This document shows positions 53,313 to 61,099 of a stretch of 64,000 nt of DNA, in pieces (position 1 is the first letter of the stretch; every line of letters begins with the position of its first letter). A model generated the notes under the pieces. That model saw nothing but the letters and a program-made list of their open reading frames with translations, was not told where the DNA came from and did not search any database. This stretch comes from Paracraurococcus lichenis. GTDB taxonomy: Bacteria; Pseudomonadota; Alphaproteobacteria; Acetobacterales; Acetobacteraceae. The position numbers and the translations under genes were made by a program. The stretch is taken from assembly GCF_030657435.1 (NCBI RefSeq), contig NZ_JAUTWS010000021.1, positions 48,313 to 112,312 of the forward strand, in the 5' to 3' direction.

Positions 53313-53321
53313 GCCTGTGCC
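53296..53321. promoter_or_regulatory. 26-base perfect palindromic operator
   Basis: A perfect palindrome of 26 bases centred on GTTATAAC (left arm GGCACAGGCGTTA). It covers the -10 element of the AbrB/Doc promoter and lies 18 bases before the antitoxin start. It is the probable autoregulatory site of the antitoxin. Confidence 0.7.
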
Positions 53322-53339
53322 AACCTGGGGATGATCACC

Positions 53340-53564
53340 ATGGCCACGCTGAAGCTGCGCGCGATCGGGAACTCGGTGGGCGTGGTGCTACCGAAGGAGC
53401 TGCTCTCGCGCCTCGACTTGCAGGAGGGCGACACGCTGCATGCAGTGGAGACTCCGGAGGGCCTCACCCTGTCCCGGCTCACCCCGGACCAGCAGGAGCA
53501 GCTCCGCATCGGCCGCGAGGTGATGCGGAAGTACCGCAACGTGCTGCGCGAACTGGCGAAGTGA
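53340..53564 (+). CDS. AbrB/MazE-type antitoxin
   Basis: A 74-residue protein with a swapped-hairpin AbrB DNA-binding domain (LKLRAIGNSVGVVLPKELLSRLDLQEGDTLHAVE) and a short basic helix (REVMRKYRNVLRELAK) that would bind the toxin. ATG at 53340 has GGGGA about 8 bases upstream; another in-frame ATG lies at 53331. It overlaps the Doc gene by 4 bases. Confidence 0.85.
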   Translation: MATLKLRAIGNSVGVVLPKELLSRLDLQEGDTLHAVETPEGLTLSRLTPDQQEQLRIGREVMRKYRNVLRELAK

Positions 53565-53956
53565 GCAGCGAGCCGGTTTGGCTCGACGACCAGGTCCTGC
53601 GGCTCCTGCACCGGGCGGCGCTCGCGGAGCATGGCGGGCTGGAAGGCCTGCGCGACCCCGGCCTGCTGGAGAGCGCCCTCGCCCGCCCCCGGAACCTCCA
53701 GGCCTATGAGGGGGAGAGCGACCTGTGCCGGCTGGCAGCGAGCTATGCCGGCGGGATCGTGCGCAACCACCCCTTCGCGGATGGCAACAAGCGCACGGCC
53801 TTCATCGCCGCCGTCGTCTTTCTCGAGCTGAACGGCCTCGTCCCCGATTTGGCGGAAGGCGAGGCGATCGCCGCTGTCTTCGACCTCGCCGCCGGCGACC
53901 TCCCCGAGGAGGGCTTCGCCGCCTGGCTGCGCGACAACACCCGCACCCGCGGCTGA
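53561..53956 (+). CDS. Doc/Fic family toxin
   Basis: A 131-residue Doc-type protein. The active motif HPFADGNKRTA (H70-A80) is intact; Doc of phage P1 has HPFRDANKRTA. Such enzymes phosphorylate or AMPylate translation factors such as EF-Tu. GTG at 53561 overlaps the antitoxin stop (GTGA). Doc usually pairs with Phd, but pairing with AbrB-type antitoxins also occurs. Confidence 0.88.
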   Translation: MSSEPVWLDDQVLRLLHRAALAEHGGLEGLRDPGLLESALARPRNLQAYEGESDLCRLAASYAGGIVRNHPFADGNKRTAFIAAVVFLELNGLVPDLAEGEAIAAVFDLAAGDLPEEGFAAWLRDNTRTRG

Positions 53957-54009
53957 CCCGCTGCAGCGGAGTCACGCTCCCGGACGTGCACGCCCGTCCG
54001 CGACCCGCT

Positions 54010-55014
54010 CTACTCCGCCGCCCGCGCCGCGTCCCACCAGGGGCAGACGCCCGCCATCCGCTGGTAATTGCCCTCCATCACCTGCAGCGGCGCCCGCGGG
54101 AAGGCCGGGCGCATGAAGGGCGGCGGCTCGGCCGGCATCGGGCCGTCGCCGCCCAGCGCGTCGAACAGCCCCTTGTGGCCCCAGAGGCTGCCGAGGCTCG
54201 TCAGCTCCTCCGGCTGCCAGGTGGCGTCGTCCACCTCCCGCCCGCCCCAGCCATACTCGACCAGGATGGGCGAGGGCGTGCGCATGTAGAAGGAGGTCAT
54301 CAGGTCGTTCGGGTGCCGCCCCAGCGTCGCCGCCACCCGCGCCGGGTCGGCCGAGACCATGTCATAGGCGCGGCCGACATCGTCGAAGGCGTAGAGCTCC
54401 ATCATCAGGTGGTGCAGCATCCGCTGCGGCCCCTCCACCAGGGCTAGGGTATGGTGGCGGGCATTGACGTGCAGGAAATAGGCCGAGACCGGGCCGCGCA
54501 TGTAGTCGCTCACCTTGAAGCCCAGCAGGCCGCAGTAGAACTCCAGCGCCGGGCCGAGCTGCGGCACCATCAACAGCACATGCCCCATGCCGAGCGGCCC
54601 GGCGCGGAAGCCGGCGATGTCGCGGCCGGGCCGGAAGGGCTCATCCGCCACCTGCCCACCATGGAAGGCCTCCAGCCGGTTGCCGGCGGGGTCCTGGAAG
54701 CTGATCAGCCCGGCGACGCAACGCTGGTCCGCGAGCGCCCGGCCCTCCCAGCGGACAGGCGTGCCGGCGGCCTCCAGCCGCGCCGCCAGCGCCTCCAGCG
54801 CCGCGGCATCGGCGACCTCCCAGCCCAGCAGGTACTCGCCCTCCGCCCAGGCGCTGTCCACCAGCAGGCGCTGCTTGCGGTCGTCCATGCGGAAGGCCCG
54901 GTAGCCGCCGCCGCGGTCCACCGCCTGCAGGCCAAGCTCGCGCGTCGCGAAGTCGGACCAGGCCCCGGGCTGCGCCACGCCGAGACCGAGATAGCCGAGT
55001 GCCTGGACGGCCAT
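54010..55014 (-). CDS. VOC family extradiol dioxygenase (BphC-like)
   Basis: A 334-residue two-domain type I extradiol dioxygenase resembling 2,3-dihydroxybiphenyl 1,2-dioxygenase. The iron ligands can be placed: H145 (GMGHVLLMVP), H202 (LHHLMMEL) and E253 (LVEYGW), with the second-sphere catalytic His in ARHHTLALVEG. The C-terminal 60 residues are a variable tail. It is monocistronic and not linked to a ring-cleavage cluster, so the catechol substrate is unknown. Confidence 0.88.
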   Translation of the reverse strand: MAVQALGYLGLGVAQPGAWSDFATRELGLQAVDRGGGYRAFRMDDRKQRLLVDSAWAEGEYLLGWEVADAAALEALAARLEAAGTPVRWEGRALADQRCVAGLISFQDPAGNRLEAFHGGQVADEPFRPGRDIAGFRAGPLGMGHVLLMVPQLGPALEFYCGLLGFKVSDYMRGPVSAYFLHVNARHHTLALVEGPQRMLHHLMMELYAFDDVGRAYDMVSADPARVAATLGRHPNDLMTSFYMRTPSPILVEYGWGGREVDDATWQPEELTSLGSLWGHKGLFDALGGDGPMPAEPPPFMRPAFPRAPLQVMEGNYQRMAGVCPWWDAARAAE

Positions 55015-55200
55015 GCCTCTTCTCCCTGAAACCGCCGGCCCTGGCCGGCACCATGTTGCGGGCGCGGCTATGCAACGGTACGACGGCAGCGGCTGTGCCG
55101 GAGCGCACAGGCCCCGTCACGTTGCAGTGACAGGCGGGCGCGGCATCCCCATCCTTCCGGCAGGCGAACTCCCGCCGCAGCCACGGGTTGATCCCCCGCC

Positions 55201-56010
55201 ATGAGCGACACCGACCGCAGCCTCCCCACCCCCGCCCTGCCCGCCGAGGCGCTCGCCGAGCTCGACGCCGCCGTGGTGGTGTTGGAGGGCACCTCGCTGC
55301 CCGTCCGCCTCGCCGCGCTGGTCGGCGGCTCGGTCGAGGCGCTGAAGCGCCGCCTGCCGGAGGTCGCGCAGCGCGGCCTGGACGGCGCCGTGCGCCGCGC
55401 CCTCGGGGCGGCGATGCAGGCCGCGCTCCGCAGCGGCCCGGACCGCCGGCCGGGACGCCTGCCGAAGGAATGGCTGCATCGCGGGCTGCTCGCCGCCTCC
55501 GGCGCCGCGGGGGGCGCCCTCGGCCTGGTGGGCACGCTGGCGGAACTGCCGGTCTCGACCACCCTGCTGCTGCGCCAGGTCGCCGCCATCGCCGCCGAGC
55601 AGGGGGAGGACCTGACGGATCCGCAGGTGCAGGCCGAATGCCTGAAGGTCTTCGCCCTCGGCGGCCGCAGCCCCTCGGACGACGAGGCGGAGAGCGGCTA
55701 TTTCGCGCTCCGCCTGGCGCTGGCCGAGGCGGTGCAGACCGCGGTCGGCCGCGGCGTGGCGCAATTCCTGCCCGGCTTCCTCGGGGCCATCGCCGCGCGC
55801 TTCGGGGCGCCCGTGGCCCTCAAGCTCTCGGCCCAGGCGGCGCCGGTGGTGGGCGCGGCCGGCGGCGCGGCGATCAACCTCGCCTTCCTCGAGCATTTCC
55901 GGGCCATCGCCCGGGCGCATTTCACCGTCCGCCGGCTGGAGCGCCGGCACGGCCCCGCGCTGGTCCGCGCCGCCTATGAGCGGCTGCGGCAGCACCCCGT
56001 CGCGGCCTGA
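55201..56010 (+). CDS. EcsC family protein
   Basis: A 269-residue protein of the EcsC family. The conserved glycine/alanine-rich amphipathic stretches (LLAASGAAGGALGLVGTLAELPVSTTLLLRQVAAIAAEQGEDLTDP and APVVGAAGGAAINLAFLEHF) are present. It is probably membrane-associated. The role of EcsC outside Bacillus is unknown. It is divergent from the dioxygenase gene. Confidence 0.87.
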   Translation: MSDTDRSLPTPALPAEALAELDAAVVVLEGTSLPVRLAALVGGSVEALKRRLPEVAQRGLDGAVRRALGAAMQAALRSGPDRRPGRLPKEWLHRGLLAASGAAGGALGLVGTLAELPVSTTLLLRQVAAIAAEQGEDLTDPQVQAECLKVFALGGRSPSDDEAESGYFALRLALAEAVQTAVGRGVAQFLPGFLGAIAARFGAPVALKLSAQAAPVVGAAGGAAINLAFLEHFRAIARAHFTVRRLERRHGPALVRAAYERLRQHPVAA

Positions 56011-56044
56011 GCAGATCCCCCGGGCGTCGCGTCCGCACCAGGAC

Positions 56045-56063
56045 CCAGGCAGCCCCTCGCGGA
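56045..56063. repeat. 19-base exact repeat, copy 2
   Basis: CCCAGGCAGCCCCTCGCGG, identical to 29356-29374. The left end pairs with TGCCAGGG a few bases downstream with one mismatch. It lies between the convergent ecsC and response-regulator genes. Confidence 0.5.
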
Positions 56064-56108
56064 CATGCCAGGGCCCGCGCTATGCAGGCGGCGCCCCGGG
56101 TGTCGGGC

Positions 56109-56135
56109 GGACCGGCCCAGACTCCCGGGCCGTCC
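56109..56135. terminator. hairpin between convergent genes
   Basis: GGACCGGCCC pairs with GGGCCGTCC (one bulged C) around an 8-base loop, 41 bases before the response-regulator stop. No T tract. Confidence 0.4.
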
Positions 56136-56176
56136 GGCGCCTCGGTCGTCGGCGTGCCTTGTATGTTTGGCGCGCC

Positions 56177-56893
56177 TCAGGCCGCCGCCTGGCCCGCCGC
56201 CGGGTCCAGCCGGTAGCCGCCGCCCTCGGTCAGCAGCAGCCGGGCGTTGCTGGGATCCGGCTCGATCTTCTGCCGGAGACGGTAGATATGCGTCTCCAGC
56301 GTATGGGTGGTGACCGCGCTGTTGTAGCCCCAGACCTCGTTCAGCAGGACCTGCCGCCCCACCGGCCGCCCGCCGGCGCGGTAGAGGTATTTCAGGATCG
56401 CGCTCTCCTTCTCCGTCAGCCGGATCTTCCGGTTGCGCGCCGGCTCCATCAGCAGCTTGGCGGAGGGGCGGAAGGAATAGGGACCGATGATGAAGACCGC
56501 GTCCTCCGAATTGTCGAAGACGCGGAGCTGGGCGCGCAGCCGGGCCAGCAGCTCGTTCAGCCGGAAGGGCTTGGCGATGTAGTCATTGGCCCCGGCATCG
56601 AGGCCGCGGACCACATCGGCCTCGGCATCCGCGCCGGTCAGCATGATGATCGGGATCTTCAGCCCCTGCCGCCGCAGCCGGGCGCAGAGCTCCCGCCCGT
56701 CGCCGTCCGGCAGGCCGATATCGAGCAGCACGGCGTCGAAGCGGGCCTGGCCGGTGGTCAGCATCTCCTCGGCCTCGGAGGCGGTGCCCGCCTCCTCCGG
56801 TGCGAACTCGCCGTCGAGCGACAACTGCTCCGCGAGCGTCGCGCGCAGCGCGGCGTCGTCATCGACGATCAGCAGGGGGCGCGGACCGGCCAT
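56177..56893 (-). CDS. OmpR-family response regulator
   Basis: A 238-residue two-domain regulator. The receiver has the acidic pair in IVDDDAAL, the phosphoacceptor Asp in FDAVLLDIGLPDGDG, Thr in IIMLTGADAEAD and Lys in NDYIAKPF. The winged-helix domain follows (LTEKESAILKYLYRAGGRPVGRQVLLNEVWGYN, THTLETHIYRLRQKI). No histidine kinase gene is adjacent, so it is an orphan. It resembles regulators of the CenR/CzcR type in general shape. Confidence 0.93.
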   Translation of the reverse strand: MAGPRPLLIVDDDAALRATLAEQLSLDGEFAPEEAGTASEAEEMLTTGQARFDAVLLDIGLPDGDGRELCARLRRQGLKIPIIMLTGADAEADVVRGLDAGANDYIAKPFRLNELLARLRAQLRVFDNSEDAVFIIGPYSFRPSAKLLMEPARNRKIRLTEKESAILKYLYRAGGRPVGRQVLLNEVWGYNSAVTTHTLETHIYRLRQKIEPDPSNARLLLTEGGGYRLDPAAGQAAA

Positions 56894-57112
56894 GCCTTCT
56901 CCGGGGATTGTGTATGCGAATCGGCCAACGCAACTAGCCTAGCCCGATGGCGAAGCTGGGGCAGTGCTGTCAAGACCCCACATGGGTTTGCAGCCCCGGG
57001 TGGCGCAAGCGGGTACGGCTCTCGTTTATTTCGTTCACCCTCCTGTCAGGCGCCGTTTCGGTGCCACATTCGGGGCGCGCCATGCCCTGGCGTAGGACCT
57101 ACAGTCGTGAGC

Positions 57113-58279
57113 ATGACGATCCCAGTGCCCTCCGATACCTCTGCCGTTGCATCGCCGGCGATCCCGGACGCTGCGGCGCTCGCGCTCCGCGCCGTCCACC
57201 GGGCTGCCTCCGAGCTGCGGCGGGGCACGCCCGTCCTGCTGCGCGGCGGCGAGCAACCGCTGGTCGTCGCCGCGGCCGAGGCGGTCGGGGCCCGTGGCCT
57301 CGCGGAACTCGCCGCGGCGGCCCGCACGCCGCCGGTCCTGCTGCTCGCCCCCGCCCGCGCTGCCGCGGTCGCGCCCACCCCGGCGCTGCGCCCGGTCCAG
57401 GGGGCGGAGGCCAGCGCGGTCGCGCTCCGCCTGCCGCCCGGGCTGCTCGACCCCGCGGCGCTGCGCAGCCTCGCCGACCCGACCGCGGAGCGGCTGCTGC
57501 CCGAGGGCACGCGGCCCGAGCGGGTGCCCGTCCCCGCCGGCGCCGCGGCCGCCCTCGCCCTCGCCAAGCTCGGCCGGCTGCTGCCCGCCCTCGTCGCCGC
57601 CCCGGCGCGGGAGGGGCCGGGCCTGCTGCGCCAGGACCTGCTCTCGGTGGAGGCGGCGCAGGTCCTCGCCTATCCCGCCACCGCCGCGACCAGCCTGCGC
57701 AAGGTCGCCGAGGCCGCCGTGCCGCTCGAGGCAGCGCCCGATGCCCGCATCGTCGCCTTCCGCGCCGCCGATGGCGGGATCGAGCACCTGGCCATCCTGG
57801 TCGGCCGGCCGGAGGCGCAGGAGGCCCCCCTCGCCCGCATGCATTCCGAATGTTTTACGGGTGACCTGCTGGGGTCTCTCCGCTGCGACTGCGGCCCGCA
57901 ATTGCAGGGCGCCATCGGCCGCATGGCGGCGGAGGGCGCGGGGGTGCTGCTCTACCTCGCGCAGGAGGGGCGGGGCATCGGCCTCGTCAACAAGCTCCGC
58001 GCCTATGCGCTGCAGGATGCCGGGCTCGACACGCTGGACGCCAACCGGGCGCTGGGCTGGGGCGCGGATGAGCGCAATTTCCTGGTTGCCGCCACCATGC
58101 TGCGCCAGCTCGGCATCGGCCGGGTGCGGCTGCTGACCAACAACCCGGAGAAGCTGGCCGCGCTCGCCGCCTGCGGCATCGCCGTGGAGGGGCGGGTGGC
58201 GCATGCCTTCGCCCCCAACGGGGTGAACGACGGCTATCTCGAGACCAAGGCCCGGCGCTTCGGGCATCTGCTGGCCTGA
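57113..58279 (+). CDS. ribA: GTP cyclohydrolase II with an extra N-terminal domain
   Basis: A 388-residue enzyme starting riboflavin synthesis from GTP. The catalytic half (from about residue 210) has the zinc ligands in HSECFTGDLLGSLRCDCGPQL, the EGRGIGLVNKLRAYALQDAGLDTLDAN block and LTNNPEKLAAL. The N-terminal 190 residues are Ala-rich and are not a RibB domain of the usual sequence; longer GCH II forms of this kind occur in alphaproteobacteria. ATG at 57113 is the best start. No FMN riboswitch pattern was seen in the 219 bases upstream. Confidence 0.92.
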   Translation: MTIPVPSDTSAVASPAIPDAAALALRAVHRAASELRRGTPVLLRGGEQPLVVAAAEAVGARGLAELAAAARTPPVLLLAPARAAAVAPTPALRPVQGAEASAVALRLPPGLLDPAALRSLADPTAERLLPEGTRPERVPVPAGAAAALALAKLGRLLPALVAAPAREGPGLLRQDLLSVEAAQVLAYPATAATSLRKVAEAAVPLEAAPDARIVAFRAADGGIEHLAILVGRPEAQEAPLARMHSECFTGDLLGSLRCDCGPQLQGAIGRMAAEGAGVLLYLAQEGRGIGLVNKLRAYALQDAGLDTLDANRALGWGADERNFLVAATMLRQLGIGRVRLLTNNPEKLAALAACGIAVEGRVAHAFAPNGVNDGYLETKARRFGHLLA

Positions 58280-58791
58280 TGCCACCGCCCGATCCCGGCC
58301 GCGCCACGGTGGGGCCGGAAGGGATCCTCCGCCTCGGGCCGCAGGCTTGGCGCTGCGCCCTCGGCAAGGGCGGGATCCGCGCCGACAAGCGGGAGGGGGA
58401 CGGGGCGACGCCGGTCGGCCTGCTGCCGCTCCGCCGGCTGCTCTACCGCGCCGACCGCCTCGCGGCGCCGGCCTGCCGGGTGCCGGTCGAGCCGCTCTCG
58501 CCGACGGATGGCTGGTGCGACGACCCGGCCGATGCCGCCTACAACCGCCGGGTCCGGCTGCCCCATCCGGCCCGGCACGAGCATCTCTGGCGCGAGGATG
58601 CGCTCTACGACCTCATCGGCGTGCTGGGCTGGAACGACGATCCGGTGGTGCGGGGGCGGGGCAGCGCCATCTTCCTCCACCTCGCCCGGCCGGACCTGGC
58701 CCCGACCGAGGGCTGCATCGCGCTGCCCGAGCGCGACCTGCGGGCGGCGCTGACGGCCGGCCTCACCGCGATCGAGGTGCAGGCGGGCTGA
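58279..58791 (+). CDS. L,D-transpeptidase family (YkuD) protein
   Basis: A 170-residue YkuD-domain protein. The catalytic region reads IFLHLARPDLAPTEGCIALP: the His, the Gly-Cys and the strand that follows are in order (HX..GC). It lacks a signal peptide, which is odd for a peptidoglycan enzyme but common in this short subfamily. The ATG overlaps the ribA stop (TGATG), so the two are translated together. Confidence 0.88.
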   Translation: MPPPDPGRATVGPEGILRLGPQAWRCALGKGGIRADKREGDGATPVGLLPLRRLLYRADRLAAPACRVPVEPLSPTDGWCDDPADAAYNRRVRLPHPARHEHLWREDALYDLIGVLGWNDDPVVRGRGSAIFLHLARPDLAPTEGCIALPERDLRAALTAGLTAIEVQAG

Positions 58792-58902
58792 ACCCTTTCG
58801 ATTCCGCTGGACCGCGGCGCGCGCGAGGGGCAGGGTGCGCGCGGTCGGATTACGATCCGGCCATGTCCAGGCAAGAACTTCGCAAGGGGAGGATTCCGGA
58901 TC

Positions 58903-59118
58903 ATGGAAGCCCTGTTCACGCGCATCCTGCAGAATGCCTTCGTCGTCGCCGGCCTGCTCGTCCTGGCCGGGCTCGGCTTCGCCGCCCTGCGGTTGGCCGA
59001 GCCCGCGGTCGCCTGCTTCCTCGCCTGCGGCGTGCTGTTGATGTTCAAGTCGAGCATGGCGCCTGACCCGAAGGTTGGGACCGCGCCGCAGGATCGCCCG
59101 CTGGCCGGCCGGGCCTGA
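58903..59118 (+). CDS. small membrane protein of unknown function
   Basis: A 71-residue protein with two hydrophobic segments (NAFVVAGLLVLAGLGFAAL and EPAVACFLACGVLLMF) and a short polar tail. AGGGGAGGA stands upstream of the ATG. I do not recognise a family. It lies in the same direction as ribA and ykuD but 111 bases away. Confidence 0.55.
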   Translation: MEALFTRILQNAFVVAGLLVLAGLGFAALRLAEPAVACFLACGVLLMFKSSMAPDPKVGTAPQDRPLAGRA

Positions 59119-59212
59119 CGGGGCGGAAAAGCGCCGCGCCTGTGGCGCAGGCCACGGCGGCGGGGCCAGGCCGCGGCAGGATGGGCCGCCACCTGCCGAA
59201 AGGACCTGTCCC

Positions 59213-59464
59213 ATGCTCCGCCTCGCCCTCGCCGCCGCGCTCCTCGCCCTCGGCACCGCCCCGTCCCTCGCCGCCGGCAACCAGTTCGTCCCGGCGGGCC
59301 GCGGCGGCTATGCCATGCTGAACCCGCAGCCCCTGCCGCCCGAGCCGCCGCCGGAGAAGCTGTTCAGCCGCGGCATCCTGACCAGCCCGGGGATGCTGAA
59401 CACGCTGAACCCGCAGCCCCTGCCGCCGGGCGGCGGCATCGGGCTGCAGCAGCAGCGGCGCTGA
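59213..59464 (+). CDS. small secreted protein with repeated LNPQPLPP motif
   Basis: An 83-residue protein: a clean signal peptide (MLRLALAAALLALGTAPSLAA) followed by about 60 residues containing two copies of LNPQPLPP, in AMLNPQPLPPEPPP and TLNPQPLPPGGG, 29 residues apart. Each follows a Met-Leu or Thr-Leu and is followed by a Pro- or Gly-rich turn. Similar LNPQPLPP peptides occur in other soil bacteria as I recall, but no function is known to me. Good ribosome-binding site (AAAGGA) and high coding regularity support a real gene. Confidence 0.72.
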   Translation: MLRLALAAALLALGTAPSLAAGNQFVPAGRGGYAMLNPQPLPPEPPPEKLFSRGILTSPGMLNTLNPQPLPPGGGIGLQQQRR

Positions 59465-59472
59465 GGCGGCAG

Positions 59473-59499
59473 GCCCCGGCGCCGGGCGCGCACCGGGGC
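59473..59499. terminator. hairpin between convergent genes
   Basis: GCCCCGG pairs with CCGGGGC around a 13-base GC-rich loop, between the LNPQPLPP gene and yggS. No T tract. Confidence 0.35.
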
Positions 59500-59545
59500 G
59501 TCCCGCATCGGCCGTCTGGGCGCCTCCGCCCCGCGCCGGCCCGCC

Positions 59546-60220
59546 CTACCCCCGTGTCCCGAAGATCGCCGACCCCACGCGCACATGCGTCGCGCCGCAG
59601 GCGATCGCCGCCTCGAAATCGCCGCTCATGCCCATCGAGACCACGGGCAGCCCGTGCCGGGCCGCGCGCTCGGCCAGCCATGTGAAGTGACGCCGCGGGT
59701 CGCCCTCGGCGGGCGGGATGCACATCAGGCCGCTCACCGGCAGGCCGTGGACCTCGAGGCATTCGCGCAGGAAGGCGTCGGTCTCGGCCGGCGGGATGCC
59801 GGCCTTCTGCGGCTCCTCCCCCACATTCACCTGCACCAGCACCTCCGGCCGCCGGGCCTCCTTCGCCATGGCCTCGGCCAGCGCCGCCGCCAGCTTCGGC
59901 CGGTCCAGGCTCTCGATCGCGTCGGCGATCCGCACGGCCTCGCGCGCCTTGTTGGTCTGCAGCGCGCCGATGACATGCAGCCGGAGATCCGGCCAGTCCG
60001 GCCGCAGGCCAGGGAACTTCGTCGCGGCCTCCTGCACCCGGTTCTCCCCGAACACCCGCTGGCCGGCGCCGAGGGCGGCGACGACCGCCTCCGCCGGATG
60101 GGTCTTGGAGACGGCGACGAGCGTGACCGAGCCGGCCGGGCGGTTGGCGCGGGCGGTGGCCTCGGCGATCCTCTCCCGCAGGCGGGCGAGGTTGAGCGCG
60201 ATGTCTTCGGCGGGGGTCAT
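59546..60220 (-). CDS. YggS family PLP-binding protein
   Basis: A 224-residue PLP homeostasis protein (PLPBP). The PLP Lys is in LVAVSKTHP, with GENRVQEAATKFP, LHVIGALQTNKAREAV and LSMGMSGDFEAAIACGATHVRVGSAIFG-like segments in order. Its ATG lies only 3 bases from the ATG of a divergent gene, so the promoter must lie inside that gene. Confidence 0.94.
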   Translation of the reverse strand: MTPAEDIALNLARLRERIAEATARANRPAGSVTLVAVSKTHPAEAVVAALGAGQRVFGENRVQEAATKFPGLRPDWPDLRLHVIGALQTNKAREAVRIADAIESLDRPKLAAALAEAMAKEARRPEVLVQVNVGEEPQKAGIPPAETDAFLRECLEVHGLPVSGLMCIPPAEGDPRRHFTWLAERAARHGLPVVSMGMSGDFEAAIACGATHVRVGSAIFGTRG

Positions 60221-60223
60221 GGG

Positions 60224-60835
60224 ATGCGGACGCTAGAGGGCGCGGCGCGCCGCCTCAAGCCGCCTCCGGGGCTGCCCCGCCTCTGGCTGCTCGGCGACCC
60301 CGTCCGGCTGCCGGACCCGCGGACGGCCGCCGCCCGCCTGCCGCGCGGCGCGGCGGTGCTGGCGCGCGGCCTGGCACCCGCGGTCACCGCCGGCCTCGCC
60401 GCCCTTGCCCGGCGGCGGCGCCTGGTGCTGCTGGTGGCCGGCGATGGCCGCGGCGCGCTGCGCCATGGTGCCGGGCTGCACCTGCCGGAGCGCCGCGGCA
60501 GCGCGGGGCTGCTGCCCTTCCTGCTCGCCCGCCGGCGGCGGCGCCTGCTGCTGACCGCGGCGGCGCATGGCCGGGCCGGGCTCGCGCGGGCGCGGCGCCT
60601 TGGCGTCGATGCGGTGCTGCTCTCACCGGTCTTCCCGACCGCGAGCCATCCGGGGGCGCCGGCGCTCGGCCCCTTCCGCTGGATGGCCCTGGTGCGCCGG
60701 GCCGGGCGGCCGGTGGTGGCGCTGGGCGGGCTCGACGGCGCCGGCGCCGCCCGGCTGCCGCGCCGGACGGCGGGCTTCGCCGCCATCGGCGCCCTGGCCG
60801 GCGCATCGCCCGGGCGGCACTCCGGCGCAGGCTGA
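60224..60835 (+). CDS. thiamine phosphate synthase-like (ThiE/TenI fold) protein
   Basis: A 203-residue barrel protein. LWLLGDPVRLPDP, the VDAVLLSPVFPTASHPGAPALGPFRW segment and RPVVALGGLDGAGAARL match the TMP-TENI family and its phosphate loop. The Arg-rich sequence (LARRRRRLLL) is unusual. It may be an active ThiE, a TenI-like regulator, or degenerate. The start at 60224 follows GGGGG by 7 bases and is 3 bases from the divergent yggS start. Confidence 0.72.
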   Translation: MRTLEGAARRLKPPPGLPRLWLLGDPVRLPDPRTAAARLPRGAAVLARGLAPAVTAGLAALARRRRLVLLVAGDGRGALRHGAGLHLPERRGSAGLLPFLLARRRRRLLLTAAAHGRAGLARARRLGVDAVLLSPVFPTASHPGAPALGPFRWMALVRRAGRPVVALGGLDGAGAARLPRRTAGFAAIGALAGASPGRHSGAG

Positions 60836-60836
60836 G

Positions 60837-60854
60837 GCCCGCCGGATGGCGGGC
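60837..60854 (+). terminator. hairpin after the ThiE-like gene
   Basis: GCCCGCC-GGAT-GGCGGGC, a perfect 7-base stem directly after the stop codon, followed by GGGTTA. Confidence 0.4.
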
Positions 60855-60950
60855 GGGTTACGCGCCCGGCACGTAACTGGTCCGCATCACACGCATGTGG
60901 CCAGCCCGCCACAGTGTTTCGGCGAAGTCGCGGTCAATGCGCGCGGGCGG

Positions 60951-60980
60951 TTGCCGGCAATTGTTCCGCTGCACCATAGT
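60951..60980 (+). promoter_or_regulatory. candidate porin promoter
   Basis: TTGCCG, 18 bases, CATAGT, about 115 bases before the porin ATG. It is the best -35/-10 pair in the 264-base gap but a weak match. Confidence 0.3.
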
Positions 60981-61099
60981 TGGCCGGGACCCGAATGCAT
61001 CCGTCCATGGCGATCGCCTGAAGCGGGGGTTGGCTTCCTGTCAGGGGGCAGGTGGGTCGGGGAAACTGCCGGTCCGGCCGGCGCGTGAGGAGGATTGAG

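Noticed and set aside
53296..53321. The 26-base palindrome as the hslU terminator
   Set aside because: It has no T tract and its centre is a good -10 element with a matching -35, so an operator reading is better.
56947..57110. Small ORF before ribA (starts MAKLGQCCQDPTWV)
   Set aside because: No ribosome-binding site, no recognisable domain, and it runs out of frame into ribA.
56894..57112. Possible FMN riboswitch before ribA
   Set aside because: The conserved FMN-element boxes are not present; the region shows only weak hairpins.
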